Source of the DNA: Phallusia fumigata
Taxonomy: Eukaryota > Chordata > Ascidiacea > Phlebobranchia > Ascidiidae
Reading direction: 5' to 3'
Assembly: GCA_008931825.1 (NCBI GenBank)
Contig: QXVZ01003255.1
Span: forward strand, 1 to 29,450
Length of the DNA: 29,450 nucleotides
Shown: positions 1 to 10,373 of the stretch, piece after piece
How positions within the stretch are numbered: the first letter of the stretch is position 1
Layout: each line of letters starts with the position of its first letter
Translations under genes and position numbers: made by a program
Notes under the pieces: model-generated
The model's database searches: none
Seen by the model: only the letters and a program-made list of their open reading frames with translations
Told to the model about the DNA's origin: nothing

Positions 1-3000
1 ATTCAGGTTAAACGAATCGCCCTTGCTCTCGTGCGTCCTCAAGCGGACAAGGTCCGAGGGTGACGCGGAAACTCATTACGTCAGACGTCCTTCACTCGAA
101 GTCATCGCGCGCTCCGCCCCCGACACGCCCCTTCACAGCGATGACGATTCAGTTTTCAACGAACGAATCGACGACTACGTTGGGTTGAACGGAGCCGATT
201 CTGCCGACGCGAGCGACAGACCAGGCTCAGAAGATTCCAGCTCCTACAACGAGGATGGGCGAAAAAGAAGATCACGTGACGAAGGAGTGAAAGAGGAAGA
301 AGAGCGCTCTTCAAAGAGAATAAAGAGCGAGCCGCATCGCTCCCCTGTGCAGTGTTCCATGACGAATGATGTGATTAACAGGAAAGGTTTACAATCTCCA
401 TTCGACTATTCGACATCCATGCCATTCCCTGTGGCTCGCACGGATGATGAAAGTAATGTAGATTCGGGAAAAGGCGCAGTTAGCAGGAGTTTGTCTTCAC
501 CTGGAGAGAAACAGATGATGGGTAAGTTATTCATCAGCTTTGCTTCATAGGCTTCAACAACTTCTGAGTTTCTATTTGGTTGTAAAGTTTTGATTTGTGA
601 TTATTTTTTTTATGTTTTAGGTGTTTTTCTGTCACAGTTTTCTATTAAAAAACACTGCCATTTATGTTAAACCTTAAACAGAAACAGGAGTAATTTAAAG
701 TGTAGTTGACTCCCTTTACCCATTGTTTTATTTTGTATCTGTTTTATCTATGAGGTGACATACTGCAATATAAAGCACAACAGGTCTTACCATACTATGT
801 GACATACAACCAAAAAATTCATGATGCGTTTACCTGCATTGTGTCGCCGTTTTAAAGACAAAAACCTGATAAAAGCGTTAATTTCGAAATGCAAATTCTT
901 TTAGACAATCCTTCTGACAAAACGAATTCATTTATCACATCAACCCGCCGCGGTTCACTACCAGCTCTCTCTTCATTCAACGGAAACCCTTTGCACAATC
1001 CCTTTATGCGAAGCGCGTCACCTAGCGGCCGCGCTGTCCGACATTCTTCAACCGCTAGTAGTCGCAGTACACCACCAAGCGCCGGTAAGATTAGTGTTTT
1101 TACAAAAAGAATGTTTTCTTTGTTATTGATTCCGTGTGTTTGTCAGAATATTAAGAAAATGTGGAATCTATGTGGTTTACCGCACAAAATGACGTTAAAT
1201 GTTGCGATTTGTTGTCACTCTTTTATGTCATAAAAAATATTCCAAATAAAAGATACAATCCAGTACATGTTGGTAAAACGCTTTCTACGTTTCGTGATGA
1301 TGACAACAGCGTTTGTCGAAGTGTAAAAAATAATTTACAAATTTCTTATCAACCACTAATGTTTTCTAACTTTTTCTAACTATATCGTGAAAACTAACTT
1401 CCAAATGAGAGATGACAGACATACAATTCCACCAGTTCAATTTCAGGTTTCGGCGATCCTCCACCTTCCCAACTCCTCTCCCCCACTTTCACTTCACAAG
1501 CAGCGATGGCGGCGGCTGCACAGATCCGCAGATCATCAGCAAACGCGATGCCAGAAATCGGCGACGTGGTATCGCTCGCTTCTCAGTTCGGCGACATTCA
1601 AAACGCCTTGGTAATCCAACAAATGCGTCAGATGATGTCAGGAGAGCCGCGCTCGACCAATCAGAACCGCCCGTCGGTTCCCTCGACCAATCAGATGCCG
1701 TATCGGATGTTACAGCCAGTTAACTTGCCTGTTTCGGCTGGCGGGTCTCAACAAAGCTCGGGCACGTGGCTGTCGCAGTCCATTGGCCAGAATCCCAGCA
1801 GTCGGGCGTCGACCAATGGCGCACAAGTACGGTCACGTGGCCGGGGGGCGGTGCGGAACGACACCTGCCAATACTGTGGCAAGGTGAGTTGACTTTTACA
1901 ATACAGATCACATGAAGATACAAGCCAGTACTTGCGTGTAAAGCGTGTTTTACGTTAAGCATTTTGCCTGCGGTGACAACAGCGTTTGTCGAAACACCGA
2001 AAATGTTTTACACACAGATGCTAGCTTAAAAATTCTTATTGAGACAATTTTAAAACCGTGAATGGTGTAACTACATCATAAAAAAACATTGAGACAATGC
2101 AGAAAAGCACAATGGTCACAAGCTCTTTGCTTATTTCATAGATCTTCAAAAACACTTCGAATCTGACGGTTCACAGAAGAATGCACACTGGCGAACGACC
2201 TTACAAGTGCAGACTGTGTGATTATGCTTGTGCGCAGTCGAGCAAGTTAACCCGACATATGCGGACCCACGGGTTGAACGGGCGTGATGTATACAGATGC
2301 GATATATGTGGAATGCCGTTCTCCGTCTACAGGTATTCCACAATATTGCCGATTTTTTTTTGGAAGGGATTTGGAAACATTAAGTTGTTCTGAGTTGCGA
2401 GCGTTTGACAATTTGACTTTCTGGGCANCCGATAGCAGGCGTTTCCGAAAACCATTATATCGGATATCTAGTTACACAAATTCCTTTAATCGAATAATGG
2501 AAGGCATTTTAATGGCTTTCTTACGCTAGTATGGTGCAATGCTTCAATCAAACGTACAGCTGTAACCCACCAGTAAATGTTGTTGAATAATAAATTGCCT
2601 GAACATGTAAATATATGCAAGCTACTTTATGTTTTCCGGGAAACAACAAGTACAGCTTTTTTTCTAAAAACTCATTTTGTAAAAGTGTAGTCACGTAGCT
2701 TGTCATGTGACATTTGCCAAATATAAAACGGTCAAAAATGGGAAACTGTTATTTAAAGAGCATGCAATCCAGTTATAGTTCACAAACAGAATCACCACAA
2801 TCATCTCAAAACTTCATTGACGTCATAACAAAAAACATGAAGCCAAAATGACCTGCAGAATGTATCACAATTTGAATTGTTCCGTTTGCGGTTATGTAGT
2901 TGTTTTCCAACATTTTGAAGCATGTCTCGTGCTTGTAGCGAAGCATTGTTAAACAGACAACGTCGCCCGAGCGTCTGTGTTCGAATGGTTTCCTTTACAA

Positions 3001-4364
3001 CAGATTGGCGACGCCATGGACTTCTGTCCTAAGTNACTTCGAATCTGACGGTTCACAGAAGAATGCACACTGGCGAACGACCTTACAAGTGCAGACTGTG
3101 TGATTATGCTTGTGCGCAGTCGAGCAAGTTAACCCGACATATGCGGACCCACGGGTTGAACGGGCGTGATGTATACAGATGCGATATATGTGGAATGCCG
3201 TTCTCCGTCTACAGGTATTCCACAATATTGCCGATTTTTTTTTGGAAGGGATTTGGAAACATTAAGTTGTTCTGAGTTGCGAGCGTTTGACAATTTGACT
3301 TTCTGGGCAGCTAGTACTAAGCAATATTACTCACGAGTGTTTTTCGCCACAACTCGCCGAGTATCGAGTACTTGTCGACATTACTTAACTAGACAAGTAA
3401 GGTGGTCGAGTAGAGAGTAGTTAATGACATTATTCTCAATTTTACGAATACTAAATGGAAACAATCTACAGTTGGTTTGTTTTGAACCGTAAGTTGGTTT
3501 GAAGTGATTGCTTTTTTTAGTATCAAACATAAACGAAGCAGTTTTAACCACAAAAAAAAAACTCACATCGATTTCTGCCCGTTTTCNTTTTGAAAGGGAT
3601 TTGGAAACTATAAGTTTTTCTGAGTTTCGAGCGTTTGACAATTTTACTTTCTGGGCAGCGAGTACTTAGCAATATTACTCACGATAAAGAGTATTTTTCG
3701 CCACAACTCGCCGAGTATCGAGTACTTGTCGACATTACTTAACTAGACAAGTAAGGTGGTCGAGTAGAGAGTAGTTAATGACATTACTCTCAATTTTACG
3801 AATACTAAATGGTAACAATCTACAGTTGGTTTGTTTTGAACCGTAAGTTGGTTTAAAGTGATTGCTTTTTTTTAGTATCAAACATAAACGAAGCAGTTTT
3901 AACCACAAAAAAACTCACATCGATTTCTGCCCGTTTTCAGCACATTGGAGAAACATGTGAAGAAGCAACATGGTGACTCGGCACGTGGCAACAAATTCGA
4001 TCACGTGTCGCTGAACCAGCATCCGTTTATGACGTCAAACCACCAACAGCAACAACGCATCATCAGTGCCCCCCACCCCCTGGTCAGCGCCGTCATGAAA
4101 GACCCAGCAGTGGTGCTTTCCCGTTTGGGACCCCACCGTAACCCCGGCATCGACTCAAGCGCTTTACAACAGCGAACCGTCCCGTTTGCAGGCGCCGGGC
4201 TTTTTAACATCAACAACGCCAACAATAACAATAACAATAACAATATCTACAACACAAGCTCCGATCCGAGGGAGCCCTCAGTGCCTCCTGTTGACCCCCA
4301 GGTCCCCGAAACAGCCCCTGTTGTCGTCATCAAAGCCCCGCCGCTCGATGACGAAAATTGTTGA
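1..4364 (+). CDS. BCL11: BCL11A/B-like C2H2 zinc-finger transcription factor (5' end outside window)
   Basis: Five exons are inferred: 1-521 (open from the window edge), 905-1084, 1447-1883, 2142-2332 and 3941-4364. All internal borders are GT/AG and the phases agree, giving 583 residues plus the stop. The C-terminal half holds three C2H2 fingers: CQYC...HRRMH (about residues 374-394, split by an intron after CGK), CRLC...HMRTH (about 402-422) and CDIC...HVKKQH (about 432-453, split by an intron after SVY). The spacing and the words [19 protein letters not shown] and MPFSVYSTLEKH are those of the terminal finger triplet of vertebrate BCL11A/BCL11B, a DNA-binding module of nuclear repressors. 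Upstream lie a basic/acidic stretch (GRKRRSRDE, then [10 protein letters not shown]) that could be a nuclear signal with an IKSE SUMO-type motif, and the word RRGSLP. The tail is rich in Asn and Pro. N-terminal fingers would lie upstream. Part of the finger exon is repeated at 3036-3214 by an assembly join and must be read once. Family call is firm; the single-gene symbol is by homology. Confidence 0.9.
1251..1349. repeat. Short dispersed repeat, copy A (BCL11 intron)
   Basis: This stretch in the second visible BCL11 intron resembles 1916-2035 in the next intron. Both open with AGATACAANCCAGTAC, both carry the identical 20-mer TGACAACAGCGTTTGTCGAA (1301-1320 and 1974-1993), and both continue into an A/T-rich GTAAAA-type tail. 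A weaker relative lies at 27781-27815. No coding capacity is visible. It could be an old non-autonomous transposon or a SINE fragment; the class cannot be named from this window. Confidence 0.55.
1916..2035. repeat. Short dispersed repeat, copy B (BCL11 intron)
   Basis: This is the partner of 1251-1349, sharing the 20-mer at 1974-1993 and flanking words in the same order. It is clearly more diverged than the allelic doublets elsewhere in the window and is not bounded by N, so it looks like a genuine old repeat. Confidence 0.55.
2154..2427 (+). repeat. Duplicated BCL11 finger-exon segment, copy 1 (ends at N 2428)
   Basis: These 274 bases contain most of the zinc-finger exon plus the start of its intron. 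They recur base for base at 3036-3309. Copy 1 has the true splice acceptor upstream (2140-2141) and stops at the single N at 2428. Confidence 0.9.
2429..3034 (+). repeat. Misplaced 606-bp contig, allele of 19445-20053
   Basis: Bounded by N at 2428 and 3035, this block matches 19445-20053 along its whole length with only scattered substitutions and one- or two-base indels. Its left edge (CCGATAGCAGG) and right edge (TGTCCTAAGT) coincide exactly with the N bases. The other-haplotype reading of the locus resumes at 22131, matching 20059 onward. The block therefore most likely belongs to the EGF-gene intron and was dropped into the BCL11 intron during scaffolding. It carries no plausible ORF. Confidence 0.85.
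3036..3309 (+). pseudogene. Duplicated BCL11 finger-exon segment, copy 2 (assembly copy)
   Basis: Identical to 2154-2427, this copy begins inside the exon immediately after N 3035, so it has no splice acceptor and lacks the first four codons of the exon. It retains the donor at 3215-3216 and is joined to the intron that leads to the last exon. It is an overlap between contig ends rather than an extra pair of zinc fingers. A gene predictor could wrongly splice both copies. Confidence 0.85.
3239..3586 (+). repeat. BCL11 last intron, haplotype copy A
   Basis: This part of the intron before the last exon is read again, with several substitutions and an extra GATAAAGA-like insertion, at 3588-3938. 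Copy A stops at N 3587, a few bases short of the splice acceptor. Confidence 0.8.
3588..3938 (+). repeat. BCL11 last intron, haplotype copy B
   Basis: This is the second, slightly diverged reading of 3239-3586. It runs through the polypyrimidine tract to the acceptor at 3939-3940 of the last BCL11 exon. Divergence of a few percent with small indels is what two alleles in a very heterozygous animal would show. Confidence 0.8.
4209..4245 (+). repeat. AAC/AAT trinucleotide tract encoding poly-Asn
   Basis: A near-perfect run of AAC and AAT codons in the last BCL11 exon encodes an asparagine-rich stretch. It is in frame, so length changes would be tolerated. Such tracts are common in disordered tails of transcription factors. 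Confidence 0.8.
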
Positions 4365-4418
4365 CGTCATCACGTGTTACGTCATTCCAGAAAAATGACG
4401 TCGTCACGTGTTACGTAA
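4362..4418 (+). promoter_or_regulatory. Duplicated CRE / E-box / CRE cluster at the BCL11 stop codon
   Basis: Two tandem units lie directly at and after the stop: TGACGTCA (4362-4369), CACGTG (4371-4376), TTACGTCA (4377-4384), then TGACGTCG (4396-4403), CACGTG (4405-4410), TTACGTAA (4411-4418). These are consensus-like CREB/ATF, bHLH E-box and bZIP/PAR sites. The same order and spacing in both units suggests a local duplication. Function is inferred; it could be a 3' enhancer or simply part of the 3' UTR. Confidence 0.45.
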
Positions 4419-6885
4419 TCCCAATTAATAGTGCCGTTTGTTCCTATCCTCTATGCAGCGACCGCTCTAGCAAGAAGGATGTAAAGTAACCTATTAAGGA
4501 GGTTGACACGTGACATGACCACGCCCCTGCCCCGCCTCGCAGATCCTAAACTTACAAGGTGCCTCGTTTTAAGTGCAACTAGACCAGGTGCCACTGTTAT
4601 CGTGAGAACGCGAGATGTGAAAGAGTTCAGCTTGCAACAATATATTTCCTTTCCAAGCTGTTTGGTGCGTTGCATGATAAACCCGAGTGCGTGTGCTTCA
4701 GAAAACTCGGCCCTACTTTCATTTAGGGAAGAATTTTTCCTTTGGAACCAAACCGTAAAAAACATTACAAGTCTATACTATGTAACCGCAATCTTTACAT
4801 ATTTTGGTAATGTCTAAATAACACGGGACGCTTTAAATGCACTAAGGTTTTTATTGTATGAAAAGTAGAAGATCTACACTTGATTAACATCTTTAACTGC
4901 TAGACGGATAAGTTTTGAGACTTTTTGCCAAAAAAATATCCATACACTAATCGTTACCAGAAGATGTCTAATTTGCCCCTATCCCATATTCACCTGGGTT
5001 GTTATATTTCTATTTACACTTAAATATGCTTTTAGTCGATGTATAAGATGCAAAAGATGTTTTAATATCCACCAAGGTGTCGCAATAGCCCGTACTATGA
5101 CGACACATTTAAGCATGACGTCAGACTTTTCGTCAGCGTAACTTCTCTTTCATATTTCCCCTCACAGCATCGCTAGCATAGGAATGTCGCCTTATCTTTG
5201 CACAACGGAGTTTGAAGGCCCACCCGAGTACCAGCATCTTTTACGTAACCTCTGCGCGTACGCACCACGTCATTTTTGTGCTTATTTCGTAACTCTGCCG
5301 GTCTTGTTATTGTGTCGCGTGTCATAAGCGGTGCTGGAAACGTTAACGCTTCCTTGCTATGTAGTACCTTTCGCGTAAGTCCCCCTTTGCCTTTTATCCG
5401 CAGAAAGTTCAGTCCTATTTTTCTCACTGAATGTTGTTGTCCGCTTTAAAAGTGCTGAAACCCTCCGTGATTTTAACTATGCCACTAAACTTCACTTTGT
5501 GCTAATTCACAAGTTTCTTTTTTGGTGCCCACGCCCAACCGTGTTTCACCAATATCTCACCTTTTTGTGCACGTTTTAAAATTGCCAGTCAGTTTTTATC
5601 AGTTCGCCATTTCAAATAATTCAAAAAGTTCCTAAATTTTTTTGCCTTTGTTTTTCATCCAGTGCCATCCGGCAAGTTCCTGCTGCGTCATTGCTTTTTT
5701 TGCTAAGTCATGTGTGTATGCGTTAGTGCTCCGTTTGGCGCCATCGTGCGGGCAGGCGATTTTGCGCGCGTTTTTAAGCATGGTCCAACCACATTTTCGC
5801 CACTTTATTCCACAAAAGTTCACAACTTCCGAAACTCTACAGGCCTACGATGTTATCTCAAATAGCTGAGCCATTAAATCTAAACGCAACCCAGCCGAAT
5901 CTTGGTGGTTGTTGACAATGTAAAATGAAAACTGCCTTCTAAAGACAGTTTATTTAAATTTTTGACCTTCATTGCTTCGCTTTCTGTCGTTGTGCGTGTT
6001 ACAAGCTTTTTGCCATGGGCGCTTATACAATATAGGTAATAAAGTCTGTGCCCCCTTTTAACCCCCCGTAATATCAAGTGCCACCCAAAGTTTTGTCTTT
6101 GTCGCCCCTCGTCGTTGTCACAGCAACGGGCCTCCCCCAGCCTTATCGGTACGTCACGAGCACATTACGTCATCACTGCGTAACAGTCACCACACCGTTA
6201 ATGCAAAACAAAAAATAACGCAATACGCAACCGCATCAAAATCGTGCATTAACTTCTGTTGTTTCTATGTTTAAAGTATTTCAACATGGCTCCATTGAGC
6301 TTCTTTAAAACCCCACAAGGTTTAAATATGTGGGTAGATTTCCCTGTACCCGTAATTTCTATTACTAGAAAGCAATGTTGTGGTGTTTTGCAGCATTTGG
6401 ACAAAGTTTATGCCACTTTTATGCATTACAGCGCGTGGAATGCGTAGTTTAACCTAGACGAGAAATTGGCTGAAAATTTTGCTTGCGTGTTGGCTGTGTA
6501 TCTTTGCTCATTTTCTTCACAAATTTTAAAATCTATTGACAACAAACCAACCCCCTTTCCAAAATCGTTTTCTGCATAAAAATGTGCGCGATTTATAAAC
6601 TTTTAAACCTACGAGCAAACCACATATGATGTGGAATGCAGTTCTGGGCTTCACTGCCTCTAAAGATCTGATCGAAAATCGCGCGTTCCGTAATTTGAGT
6701 GCTTTTAATCCGTGATTTCCCCACACCTATCAGTTGCCCGCTTTTCCCTTTTTCCTGCGTAAATGTTTTGTGGCCAAGCCACATCTGTGTGTTAATTGGT
6801 TCATGCGCAAGTATATTTGATACTGTTGAAATATACTGGTGGATTGATGCTCTACAAGTCTACATGCTTCTCTAGTGCAAATGGC
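4419..6885. other. Non-coding stretch between BCL11 and the 6.9-kb doublet
   Basis: No exon with recognisable protein similarity is visible. Short ORFs on both strands lack any motif. Ciona-type short introns would allow small hidden exons. A bZIP-type palindrome TGACGTCA sits at 5117-5124, and ACGT-containing words cluster around 6150-6185. The first few hundred bases presumably include the BCL11 3' UTR; no clear AATAAA was found. Confidence 0.5.
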
Positions 6886-7422
6886 CACATGATAGCGAAG
6901 TTATTTGAAACCAGGCCGTTTAGCCAACCAGTTCAGAAATTTAGACTAACTTTTTTAATACATATGGCTTGGGATATGTGAAAATTTAAAACAACTGCTT
7001 TTAAACAGGTTCGACCATGAAAACCATGAAGTCTCATTTTTCTATGTAATCACCACCACAAAAGTTTTCCGCGACTTGTAAAAAATGTTAGCATTTTGAC
7101 TTTCTGACAGAATGAAAAAGTTGCGAGACCCACGGTTTGTAAGTTGCCGACTGTCGTAAAGACTATACCAGTTAGCGTTAAAAGAACATTTCATGCCTAA
7201 TATTTGTCCTTTCTCCTCAAAAAGAGAACTTGAAGGATATGATTATCGAAAATGCACTTCTGGGGAAAACGAACCACACGCTTGTCAACTATAGAAAAAT
7301 AAAACATTGTTTCTTATTTGTTTCAGGTTTTTGCAGCGCATAAGTCAGTCAGGTAAATTCAAGGAACTTGAACGTTGGCTTTAGTGGTGGTGCAGTGAAA
7401 CAGGAAGTACCAAGAACAAAAA
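6886..7422 (+). repeat. Haplotype doublet upstream of DR1, copy A
   Basis: About 537 bp ending at N 7423 are read again at 7424-7947 with scattered substitutions and a few short indels. No coding sequence is recognised in it. Confidence 0.8.
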
Positions 7423-7423
7423 N

Positions 7424-7947
7424 CGCATGATAGCGAAGTTATTTGAAACCAGGGCGTTTAGCCAACCAGTTCAGAAATTTAGACTGACTTTTTTAATACA
7501 TATGGCTTGGGATTTGTGAAAATTTAAAACAACTGCTTTTGAACACGTTCGACCATGAAAACAATGAAGACTCATTTTTCAATGTAATCACCGCCACAAA
7601 AGTTTTCCACGACTTATGCTAGCATTTTAGCTTTCTGACAGAATGAAAAAGTTGCGAGACCCGCGGTTTGTAAGTTGCCGACTGTCGTAAAGGCTATACA
7701 AGTTGAAAGAACATTTCATGCCTAATATTTGTCCTTTCTCCTCAAAAAGGAAACTTGAAGGATATGATTATCGAAAATGCACTTCTGGGGAAAATGAACC
7801 ACACGTTTGTCAACTATAGAAAAATAAAACATTGTTTCTTGTTTATTTCAGGTTTTTGCAGCGCATAAGTCAGTCAGGTAAATTCAAGGAATTTGACCGT
7901 TGGCTTTAGTGGTGATGCAGTGAAACAGGAAGTACCAAGAACAAAAA
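7424..7947 (+). repeat. Haplotype doublet upstream of DR1, copy B
   Basis: This is the second reading of 6886-7422. The copy begins exactly after N 7423 and ends at AAGAACAAAAA, where copy A also stops. Only one copy should be kept when the DR1 upstream region is measured. Confidence 0.8.
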
Positions 7948-7967
7948 TTAAACTGATGGAGCATTTA

Positions 7968-8130
7968 AACCGGTTCAAAGCCGCAAACCGGTTCGAACCG
8001 GTTAATTTGCCGAACTGGAACTAAACCCGAACCGGAACTAAACCTGAACCGGAAAATATTTTTTTAGTAAAACCTAAACCGAACCAGAACCTCCAAAAAC
8101 AATAAATAGCGAACCGAACCGAACCTGAAC
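7968..8130. repeat. GAACCGG-rich block with three AACCGGTT palindromes
   Basis: AACCGGTT occurs at 7968-7975, 7986-7993 and 7996-8003. It is followed by a decaying run of GAACCGGAAC / GAACTGGAAC / GAACCGAAC units to about 8130. AACCGGTT is the consensus-type site of Grainyhead (CP2) factors, so the block could bind that family. It also looks like an eroding minisatellite. It lies about 0.5-0.7 kb upstream of the DR1 start codon. Confidence 0.5.
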
Positions 8131-8663
8131 CCATATAACAAGCGGTTCGACTCCCTGATGCAAAGACCAAAGTTAGCGTTCGGTTACTTAATTGGTTGGG
8201 TTCCCTTAATTGGCAATTTTCCACAAGATTCCTTAGTGGTTGGTCCCACTGCTTTGTGCTTGCAAGGTTATGGTTTTTAGTTCTATCTTAGTCGCTTTTT
8301 TTTCCCTGAGCAAAAAACTCAGCGACATTGCTATGACGCGTCGGTTCCGCAATGCCCAGCGAGGCAGCGAGGATAAAAATGCCTTTTCCGAAAAGGTCAT
8401 GTGTATTTGATAATAATTAGACAATTTTCGATCAGTTGAATTTGATCACGGTTTCTTAATTCCTTTCTACGCAGTAGCGCATACGTACAAAACGAACAAA
8501 AAGCAAACTTTACCGTTGTTGATTCCAAAAGAAAAATTATTTTCGCCATAGAAATAGCATATTTGTGTTTGATTTTTATTGCGCATGTTTGTTCAGCGAA
8601 GGAAAAGTGATCTACGCCGACGGCATAGCTAGTATTCTGAAGAACTTTCTTAAATATAAACCG

Positions 8664-9680
8664 ATGGCAGATGAAGATGATTTAAATTTGCCCAGAGCTG
8701 CAATTAACAAGCTTATCAGAGAAACTTTACCACAGGTACGTAACTGAAGCAATAAAATGTTAATCAGATCAAAACCAACCTTTTTTATTCTTTGTTATGT
8801 TCGTCAAATTTACGAAGGTAAGGGTTTCCAATGAAGCCCGGGAATTGATTGTGACATGTTGCAATGAGTTTATTCACCTTGTGTCATCCGAAGCAAATGA
8901 AATTTGCAACAAAAACACGAAGAAGACAATTATGCCAGAGCATGTTCTCGATGGTATTGACTTTTTGTTTTTTTATGGATAAAATACATTTTTATCAGGT
9001 TTGAACAATCATTTTTTAAATATGTCCAGGCTCAACTGATAAACGAGTGGACAGTGACAAAAATTTGGCAATTAAGATGAAATAGAACGACAGAGTTTGC
9101 AAATTACCTAGCTGTTCAGCAGGTTAAGAGACACTGGTCTAAAATGAAAAGAAATCAGCATGTTCCTATGTATGTGCCATCTACGGGATACAAATTTAAA
9201 CCCAAAGAATAAAAACTGTGGGTAATGAGCTAACGAGGTTAAATTTAACTTTAAAATTATACACAGCATTGGAAAGCCTCGGTTTTGGTTCATATGTTGA
9301 GGAATGCCGGGAAGTATTGGTTGAATGTAAACATGTGGCTTTAAAGAAGAGAAGAGGGAGCAGCAGACTTGAAAATCTCGGAATACCTGAGGAGGAACTG
9401 CTAAGGCAGCAACAAGAACTATTTGCACAGGTGAGTCACTCAATACATGACGTATCGAAGTTGCCAATAGTTTACTTAGGAAAATTTGGTGCATGTTAAC
9501 CTGTTAGCATGTGCCAGTCAACAGTTACCTAGAAGTTTTATTTTTGTTGATTTGAAGGCTCGTCAGCAACAACTAGAGCAAGAACAACAGGAATGGTTTC
9601 AGCAGCAAATGGAATTACAACAAGAGGGATTAGTGCAAGAGCCAAATGAACCTTTACACACTACTGAGGAAAATGGCTGA
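8664..9680 (+). CDS. DR1: Negative cofactor 2 beta (DR1), histone-fold TBP repressor
   Basis: Four exons are inferred: 8664-8735, 8818-8953, 9267-9430 and 9558-9680. All borders are GT/AG and phases match, giving 164 residues against about 176 in human DR1. The start codon is the ATG just before ADEDDLNLPRAAINKLI, as in the vertebrate protein. Residues about 8-75 form the histone fold (DLNLPRAAINK, VRVSNEARELIV, SSEANEICNK, KTIMPEHVLD). Then come the TBP-contacting helices (ALESLGFGSYVEE, SSRLENLGIPEEELLRQQQE) and a Gln/Glu-rich tail. DR1 pairs with DRAP1 (NC2-alpha), clamps TBP on promoter DNA and blocks TFIIA/TFIIB. The tail is shorter and lacks the acidic end seen in vertebrates. The gene converges on the LRR gene with about 690 bp between stops. 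Confidence 0.95.
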
Positions 9681-10373
9681 CCCAATGTGCAGGGAGTCTT
9701 TTTGCCACGGTTGCTGCACCACTACAGTTTTAGCGCAGTTGACAATGCACCTGATATAAGTCTAAGCTGCTGATACCTTCAGTGTGCATGGTACTGATCC
9801 ACACTATCAACTATGAAGCACACCATTATACTTTTTCACATTTTAAAGCTTTTGTCCTTTCTTGTTATTCTTGCGAAATGAGATTGGTTTTAGTTCTAAT
9901 ATTAAAAACAGATCGCTACTTTTTTGTTTAGTTTTTTAATGATAGTTAGTAATGTATAGATTGCCTAAATTATAGTCATCCGACCAACTTGTTTCATTTA
10001 AAAGAGGCAGACACAAATGATCCTTGTGCGTTATCCAATGTACTGATCAAAAATCAATACACAAAAAGTTGCCAAGGAAGTAGTTTGACTTGTTTACAGA
10101 CATCCCCATGACTTTTGTCTTGCACCTACTGATGGTAAAGCATACAACCTCTATATAGTTTTCACAATTGTTCGAACATCTAGATCAGTCAAACCAAAAC
10201 CAAGTTGTGGGTCGTAGGTAGCTGAACTCCTATCAGCTAGAAAAATAGCTAAAAAAACAGACACATGCAATATAAATACAATGTATATGAGACACAGGGA
10301 AAGTACACATTAGGTAAAATATCACAGTGACATTTAACAGTGCTTAGGCAAGCTTGAAATGTGTATTGCAATG
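9681..10373. other. Intergenic region between convergent stops
   Basis: This A/T-rich stretch between the DR1 stop and the stop of the minus-strand LRR gene must hold both 3' UTRs. ATTAAA near 9901 is a possible variant poly(A) signal for DR1. No canonical AATAAA was seen on either strand, and no other gene is visible. Confidence 0.5.

Noticed and set aside
2142-3309. True tandem duplication of the BCL11 zinc-finger exon
   Set aside because: The copies are identical, bounded by single N bases, and the second lacks a splice acceptor. Contig-end overlap explains this better.
4451-6981. Short ORFs on both strands between BCL11 and DR1
   Set aside because: All are under about 105 codons, without domain, conserved word or matching splice structure.
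8021-8224. Minus-strand ORF over the GAACCGG block
   Set aside because: Its composition simply reflects the simple repeat; there is no domain.
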